A stretch of DNA of 64,000 nucleotides from Sphingomonas sp. PP-CE-1G-424 (GTDB taxonomy: Bacteria > Pseudomonadota > Alphaproteobacteria > Sphingomonadales > Sphingomonadaceae), in contig NZ_SLXW01000003.1 of the NCBI RefSeq assembly GCF_004341085.1, positions 248,001 through 312,000 of the forward strand, in the 5' to 3' direction. The position numbers and the translations under genes were made by a program. Shown here one piece after another: positions 60,018 to 64,000 of this stretch. Each line of letters begins with the position of its first letter. Position 1 is the first letter of the stretch. The notes beneath the pieces are model-generated. The model made no database searches. It saw nothing but the letters and a program-made list of their open reading frames with translations, and had not been told where the DNA came from.

Positions 60018-60143
60018 GCGTTCCGTCATTCGCGCGACGGACACGCGGGCGCGATCATCGCCAAATCAAACGGTCGGGATACGGACCGATTTTCAGACGT
60101 TTCGCATCCGGTTCATTCTTACACGCAACCAAGGAGATACATC

Positions 60144-60428
60144 ATGAACAGCGACACCATCACCGGCACGACCTCAGATCTCGGCGGCAAGCTCAAGGAA
60201 GGCCTCGGCAACGCGATCGGCGACAAGTCGCTGCAGACCGAAGGCGCCGCCGACCAGCTGAGCGGCACGGTTCAGAAGACCTATGGCCAGGCCAAGGACG
60301 CCGTGGAAGACAATATTCGTCCGGTGATCGACTATGTCCGCCAGTTCTCCAAGGAGCGTCCGTTCACCGCCGCCGCCGTGGCAGGCGTTCTCGGCATCGC
60401 GCTGATCAACACGCTGCGCGGCAAGTAA
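60144..60428 (+). CDS. CsbD-like stress protein with C-terminal hydrophobic segment
   Basis: A 94-residue protein behind CAAGGAGATACATC. The first ~55 residues carry the CsbD pattern (GKLKEGLGNAIGDKSLQTEG, QLSGTVQKTYGQAKDAVED), a disordered-to-helical repeat induced by general stress in many bacteria. The C-terminus adds RPFTAAAVAGVLGIALINTLRG, a hydrophobic segment like those in ElaB/YgaM-type proteins, which could tether it to the inner membrane or ribosomes. The combination is common in alphaproteobacteria. Exact role unknown. Confidence 0.85.
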   Translation: MNSDTITGTTSDLGGKLKEGLGNAIGDKSLQTEGAADQLSGTVQKTYGQAKDAVEDNIRPVIDYVRQFSKERPFTAAAVAGVLGIALINTLRGK

Positions 60429-60434
60429 GCACTC

Positions 60435-60461
60435 CGGCGGGGGCGCCAGTCGCCCCCGCCG
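60435..60461 (+). terminator. terminator-like stem-loop after the CsbD-like gene
   Basis: CGGCGGGGGCG and CGCCCCCGCCG form a perfect 11-bp GC stem with a 5-base loop, six bases after the stop. No T-run follows. Confidence 0.7.
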
Positions 60462-60545
60462 TAATCTCGAACCATGACGAACGACCTCGCGTCCGGTGAA
60501 CTCAAGCCTTGCCGGTGGCGACACACTTAGTGGAAGCAGCCTGAT

Positions 60546-60818
60546 ATGACGGGCCACACCGACTTCAATGCCCGGTACGATACGCGTTATAACCCTGCGG
60601 CCAGGAAAATCCGATCGGACGAAGAGTGGGAGGGGTTGTGGCATGCCGACGACCTCGGCGCTCGTCCCGGTCGCATGGTCGAACTCGGTATCGCCGCTCT
60701 GGGAGCAGCCGTCGCTTTGCTTGTCGTTCAGCGCGGATGGCGTCGCGTTTCGGCACCCGTGAAGCGGTTCGTACCCTCGGCTGCCGACATCCATGTCCGG
60801 ATGCCGCCTCCGCGTTGA
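60546..60818 (+). CDS. small hypothetical membrane-anchored protein
   Basis: A 90-residue protein. The first ~45 residues are polar and charged (RYDTRYNPAARKIRSDEEWEG); a single hydrophobic segment follows (ELGIAALGAAVALLVV), then a basic stretch (QRGWRRVSAPVKRF). This arrangement predicts one membrane helix with the positive tail at its C-side. Unknown family. It follows the CsbD-like gene by 117 bases and a terminator, so it likely has its own promoter. Confidence 0.55.
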   Translation: MTGHTDFNARYDTRYNPAARKIRSDEEWEGLWHADDLGARPGRMVELGIAALGAAVALLVVQRGWRRVSAPVKRFVPSAADIHVRMPPPR

Positions 60819-60876
60819 CCAAGGCACCCGACAGACGGTTTCCCGGCTTCTCAAATTCGGGCGTGTCGGATTACAG

Positions 60877-62361
60877 CTACCTGAGCGTCCGTTGCAGCGC
60901 ATCGTGCCAGCCGGCTACGAGCTTCGTGCGTTGATCGTCTGACATCGCAGACTCGAAACAGCGATCACGCGACCAAAGCGTTTCCAGCTCGTCGAGACCC
61001 GACCACACACCGGTTGCCAGCCCCGCGTGAAAGGCCGCTCCCCGTGCGGTCGTCTCCAAATCCCCCGGGCGCTCGATCGGAACTTCGAGAAGGTCGGCGA
61101 GGAAGCCGCAAAGCCAATCGTTGGCCGCCATGCCGCCATCGACGCGCACGCTGGCGGGCCTTCCGCCGCCGTCCGCGATCATCGCCGCCACGAGGTCGAG
61201 CGTCTGGTAGCCGACCGCCTCCAGTGCGGCGCGTGCAAGATGCGCCTGCGTCGCGCCGAGCGTCAGTCCGAAGATCGCTGCGCGCGCGTCGGCATCCCAG
61301 TGCGGCGCGCCCAGCCCGACGAAAGCGGGCACCATATAGACGCCGTGATTGTCGGGCACCTGCGTCGCCATGTCGTCGGTATCGCGCGCATGCGTGATGA
61401 CCCCGATCCCGTCGCGCAGCCACTTCACCGCCGCGCCCGCCACGAAGATCGATCCCTCCAGCGCGAAGGTGGTTTTTCCCGCCAGCCGGTAGGCGGGAGT
61501 CGTCAGCAACCGGTGTTTCGATCGGATCGCCTCGGCCCCTGTGTTGAGCAGCATGAAGCAGCCCGTGCCATAGGTCGACTTGGTCATCCCGCGCGCGAAG
61601 CAGGCCTGGCCGAACAGCGCCGCCTGCTGATCGCCGGCGATGCCCGCGACGGGGATCTGCGCATCGAACAGACCGGGGGCCGTCACGCCGTAGTGATGGG
61701 CGTTGTCGTGGACCTCGGGCAGCATCGCGATCGGCACGCCGAGCAGGTCGCACATCGCGCTGTCCCAGCGGTCTTCCCGGATGTTCCAGAGCAGCGTGCG
61801 TGACGCGTTGGTGACGTCGGTTGCGTGGACGGTGCCACCGGTCAGCCGCCACAACAGGAAGCTGTCGATCGTTCCGAATGCGAGCAGGCCGCGCTCGGCA
61901 CGGTCGCGGGCGCCCGCGACGTGATCGAGAATCCACGCGACCTTGGTCCCCGAGAAATAGGGATCGAGCAGCAATCCGGTGCGCTTGCGCACCTCGTCCT
62001 CGGCGCCCGCCGCGCGCAGTTCGGCGCATCTGGCCGCGGTACGGCGATCCTGCCACACGATCGCGGGATGGATCGGGGTGCCCGTCGCGCGATCCCAGAC
62101 GACCGTCGTCTCGCGTTGATTGGTGATACCGATCGCCGCGATGTCGCGTGCGGCGACGCCGCTCCTGGCGATCGCCTCGTGCGCCGTCGAGAGGACATCG
62201 CGCCAGATGTCTTCGGGGTCATGTTCCACCCAGCCCGGTGCAGGATAATGCTGCGCGAACTCGACCTGCGCCGCCGCGACGCACTTGGCTTTGGAATCAA
62301 AGACGATGCTGCGCGTCGACGTGGTCCCCTGATCGATCGCGAGGATGTGCTTACCGGTCAT
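60877..62361 (-). CDS. glpK: glycerol kinase GlpK
   Basis: A 494-residue FGGY kinase, the usual length for GlpK. Landmarks are [14 protein letters not shown] (phosphate 1), [40 protein letters not shown] and [12 protein letters not shown]. It phosphorylates glycerol to sn-glycerol 3-phosphate. I start at ATG 62361, behind GCGGAGAGGATCAC; the longer frame lacks a ribosome site. It is divergent from glpD with a 112-base region between. Confidence 0.96.
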   Translation of the reverse strand: MTGKHILAIDQGTTSTRSIVFDSKAKCVAAAQVEFAQHYPAPGWVEHDPEDIWRDVLSTAHEAIARSGVAARDIAAIGITNQRETTVVWDRATGTPIHPAIVWQDRRTAARCAELRAAGAEDEVRKRTGLLLDPYFSGTKVAWILDHVAGARDRAERGLLAFGTIDSFLLWRLTGGTVHATDVTNASRTLLWNIREDRWDSAMCDLLGVPIAMLPEVHDNAHHYGVTAPGLFDAQIPVAGIAGDQQAALFGQACFARGMTKSTYGTGCFMLLNTGAEAIRSKHRLLTTPAYRLAGKTTFALEGSIFVAGAAVKWLRDGIGVITHARDTDDMATQVPDNHGVYMVPAFVGLGAPHWDADARAAIFGLTLGATQAHLARAALEAVGYQTLDLVAAMIADGGGRPASVRVDGGMAANDWLCGFLADLLEVPIERPGDLETTARGAAFHAGLATGVWSGLDELETLWSRDRCFESAMSDDQRTKLVAGWHDALQRTLR

Positions 62362-62398
62362 GTGATCCTCTCCGCTTGCGCCTGACTTGTGCCGGTTT

Positions 62399-62419
62399 GA
62401 AAGGACGGTCAATCCTTTC
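62399..62419. promoter_or_regulatory. dyad in glpK-glpD divergent region
   Basis: GAAAGGA and TCCTTTC are perfect inverted arms with a 7-base spacer, and TTTCGTTTGGCTTCG follows directly. The TTTCG-type repeats resemble sites of DeoR-family glycerol repressors (GlpR). No glpR gene is in the window. Confidence 0.45.
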
Positions 62420-62473
62420 GTTTGGCTTCGTATTGCGATAAAGCGCGTGTAATCGAAAGCGGAAGGCTATCCC

Positions 62474-63988
62474 GTGCATTCATCTCCGTCTCCGGACTAC
62501 GACCTGCTGATCGTCGGTGGCGGCATCAACGGCGCGGGGATCGCGCGCGATGCGGCAGGACGCGGCTTGCGCGTGCTGTTGGTGGAGCAGGACGATCTCG
62601 CCAGCCACACCTCGTCCGCCTCGACCAAGCTCATCCATGGAGGGCTGCGCTATCTCGAATATGGCGAGTTCAGGCTGGTGCGGGAATCGTTGATCGAGCG
62701 CGAGCGGCTCTGGGGCATGGCGCCGCATATCATCTGGCCGCTGCGCTTCGTCCTGCCGCAGACGCAATCGCCGCGTCCCGCCTGGATGGTGCGGCTCGGC
62801 CTGTTTCTCTACGACCATCTCGGCGGGCGGAAGCGGCTGCCGGGGACCGAAACGATCGCGCTCGACCGATCGCCGGTTGGCAACGGGCTTGCCGATCGAC
62901 AGGGCAGGGCTTTCGTCTATTCGGACTGTTGGGTCGAAGATAGCCGCCTCGTCGTGCTGAACGCGCGCGATGCCGCCAACCGGGGGGCGGAAATCCGCAC
63001 GCGCACCCGGCTGCTTGATGCCCGCCGGGAGGGTGGTGAATGGACGGCGACAATCGTCGATGCGGGGGGCGAGCGTCGGATACGCGCAAAAGCGCTGGTG
63101 AATGCCGCGGGCCCGTGGGTCAGCGACGTGATCGGTCGCGCGGAGGGTATCCGCAGCGAGAGCAAGGTGCGGCTCGTCAAGGGCAGCCATATCGTCGTGC
63201 CGCAACTCTACGAGGGCGCGCATGCCTTCATGCTGCAGAACGAAGACCGCCGGATCGTCTTCGCCATCCCCTATGAGGGCAAGTTCACGCTGATCGGCAC
63301 GACCGACCAGCCATGGGACGCCGCGCCCGGCACGCCGGTCATCAGCGACGCGGAAACGGCGTACCTCATCGCGACGGTAAACCGCTATTTCACGCGCCAG
63401 CTGACGTCGGACGATGTCGCGTGGAGCTACGCCGGGATCCGTCCTTTGCATGACGATCATGCGGGAAACGCCTCCGCCGTGACGCGTGATTACGTGCTCG
63501 ATCTGGACGCGGGCGAGGGCAAGGCGCCGATGCTCAGCATCTTCGGCGGCAAGATCACGACCTATCGCAAGCTCGCCGAACACGCGATGGCCGAACTGGC
63601 GAAGGTCATCCCCGCGATCGGCCCGGCCTGGACCGCCGGCATCGCGCTGCCGGGCGGCGATATGCCGGAGGCGGATTTCGATCGGTTCCTTGCAGGGCTG
63701 ACGGCCGCGCGGCCCGGATTGCCTTCCGCGTTACTTCGTCGACTGGCGCGTGCCTATGGTACCGATGTCGATGCGCTGCTCGGCGATGCCGTCGATATCG
63801 CGGCGCTCGGCGAAGATTTTGGCGGCGGCTTGACCGAGCGTGAGGTCGACTATCTGATCGCGCGCGAGTGGGCGCAAACGAGCGACGACATCCTGTATCG
63901 ACGCAGCAAGCTAGGGCTTCATGTCCCGTCGGGGACAGCCGAGCGACTGACCGCCTATCTTGAAGCCCGACCGTCGACCCGAGCATGA
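62474..63988 (+). CDS. glpD: FAD-dependent glycerol-3-phosphate dehydrogenase GlpD
   Basis: A 504-residue membrane-associated flavoprotein. The dinucleotide-binding motif LLIVGGGINGAGIARDAAGRG starts at residue 11; STKLIHGGLRYLE and the C-terminal SIFGGKITTYRKLAEHAM follow. It oxidises glycerol 3-phosphate to dihydroxyacetone phosphate, passing electrons to quinone. The GTG start at 62474 follows GGAAGGC. Together with glpK it forms the glycerol route; a GlpF-type channel is not visible in the window. Confidence 0.95.
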   Translation: MHSSPSPDYDLLIVGGGINGAGIARDAAGRGLRVLLVEQDDLASHTSSASTKLIHGGLRYLEYGEFRLVRESLIERERLWGMAPHIIWPLRFVLPQTQSPRPAWMVRLGLFLYDHLGGRKRLPGTETIALDRSPVGNGLADRQGRAFVYSDCWVEDSRLVVLNARDAANRGAEIRTRTRLLDARREGGEWTATIVDAGGERRIRAKALVNAAGPWVSDVIGRAEGIRSESKVRLVKGSHIVVPQLYEGAHAFMLQNEDRRIVFAIPYEGKFTLIGTTDQPWDAAPGTPVISDAETAYLIATVNRYFTRQLTSDDVAWSYAGIRPLHDDHAGNASAVTRDYVLDLDAGEGKAPMLSIFGGKITTYRKLAEHAMAELAKVIPAIGPAWTAGIALPGGDMPEADFDRFLAGLTAARPGLPSALLRRLARAYGTDVDALLGDAVDIAALGEDFGGGLTEREVDYLIAREWAQTSDDILYRRSKLGLHVPSGTAERLTAYLEARPSTRA

Positions 63989-64000
63989 CCCCGGCGCCGC

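Noticed and set aside
1..64000. CRISPR arrays, tRNA or rRNA genes, prophage or conjugative element.
   Set aside because: No direct-repeat array, clover-leaf candidate, integrase, phage structural gene or transfer gene was found; only one broken IS5 tail.

Overview
The window looks like chromosome of a GC-rich alphaproteobacterium of the sphingomonad group (Sphingomonas or a close relative). The evidence is the very high GC with strong third-position bias, eight full-length TonB-dependent receptors in 64 kb, a carotenoid ketolase/hydroxylase pair, a GH68/GH36 sugar locus and a short-peptide palindromic repeat style common in this group. This assignment is inference from gene content. I see no rRNA, tRNA, CRISPR array or prophage. 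One degraded IS5-type transposase tail is the only mobile-element trace.

Layout. 1-1.6 kb: the 3' end of a class A beta-lactamase-like serine hydrolase and a YghU-type glutathione transferase. 1.6-5.7 kb: an IS5 remnant followed by the most unusual locus, a 60-residue peptide gene and three consecutive genes for heme-oxygenase-like diiron oxidase (HDO) proteins. The first of these has a PqqD-like peptide-binding domain at its N-terminus, and all three keep the same six-ligand pattern. 5.7-14 kb: a secreted EEP-family hydrolase, a receptor with a PAP2 phosphatase behind it, and a second receptor. 14-16.6 kb (minus): crtZ, crtW and a sterol-desaturase-family gene in one tightly overlapping operon. 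16.9-24 kb: a receptor plus a secreted PHP-type metallohydrolase, a small secreted protein and another receptor. 24-30.5 kb: rsgA, small hypotheticals, a Rap1a-like protein, an L,D-transpeptidase, a lipoprotein, an HNH protein and pyruvate oxidase-type poxB. 30.7-37.6 kb: a paoABC-type molybdenum aldehyde oxidoreductase behind a 16-bp dyad, an MFS transporter and a GT39-like membrane glycosyltransferase. 37.8-46.4 kb: a receptor divergent from a compact operon of fatty acid desaturase, PhnD-like protein, serine acetyltransferase, class I amidotransferase and another receptor. 46.6-59 kb: a nitroreductase, a receptor, and a sugar locus (MFS, GH36, GH68, LacI regulator, receptor). 59-64 kb: small envelope and stress proteins, then divergent glpK and glpD.

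How the genes work together. The sugar locus reads as uptake and breakdown of raffinose-family sugars: receptor across the outer membrane, MFS across the inner membrane, GH36 removing galactose, GH68 acting on the remaining sucrose unit, and the LacI protein acting through copies of CAATCGATTG found before both the MFS operon and the receptor. The crt operon would take beta-carotene to ketolated and hydroxylated xanthophylls; the early crt genes are not here. glpK and glpD give glycerol to dihydroxyacetone phosphate. The peptide/triple-HDO operon has no pathway I can name. It recalls PQQ synthesis in parts (peptide, PqqD-like domain, PqqC-like fold) but lacks the other PQQ genes, and is the best candidate for an undescribed peptide-modification system.
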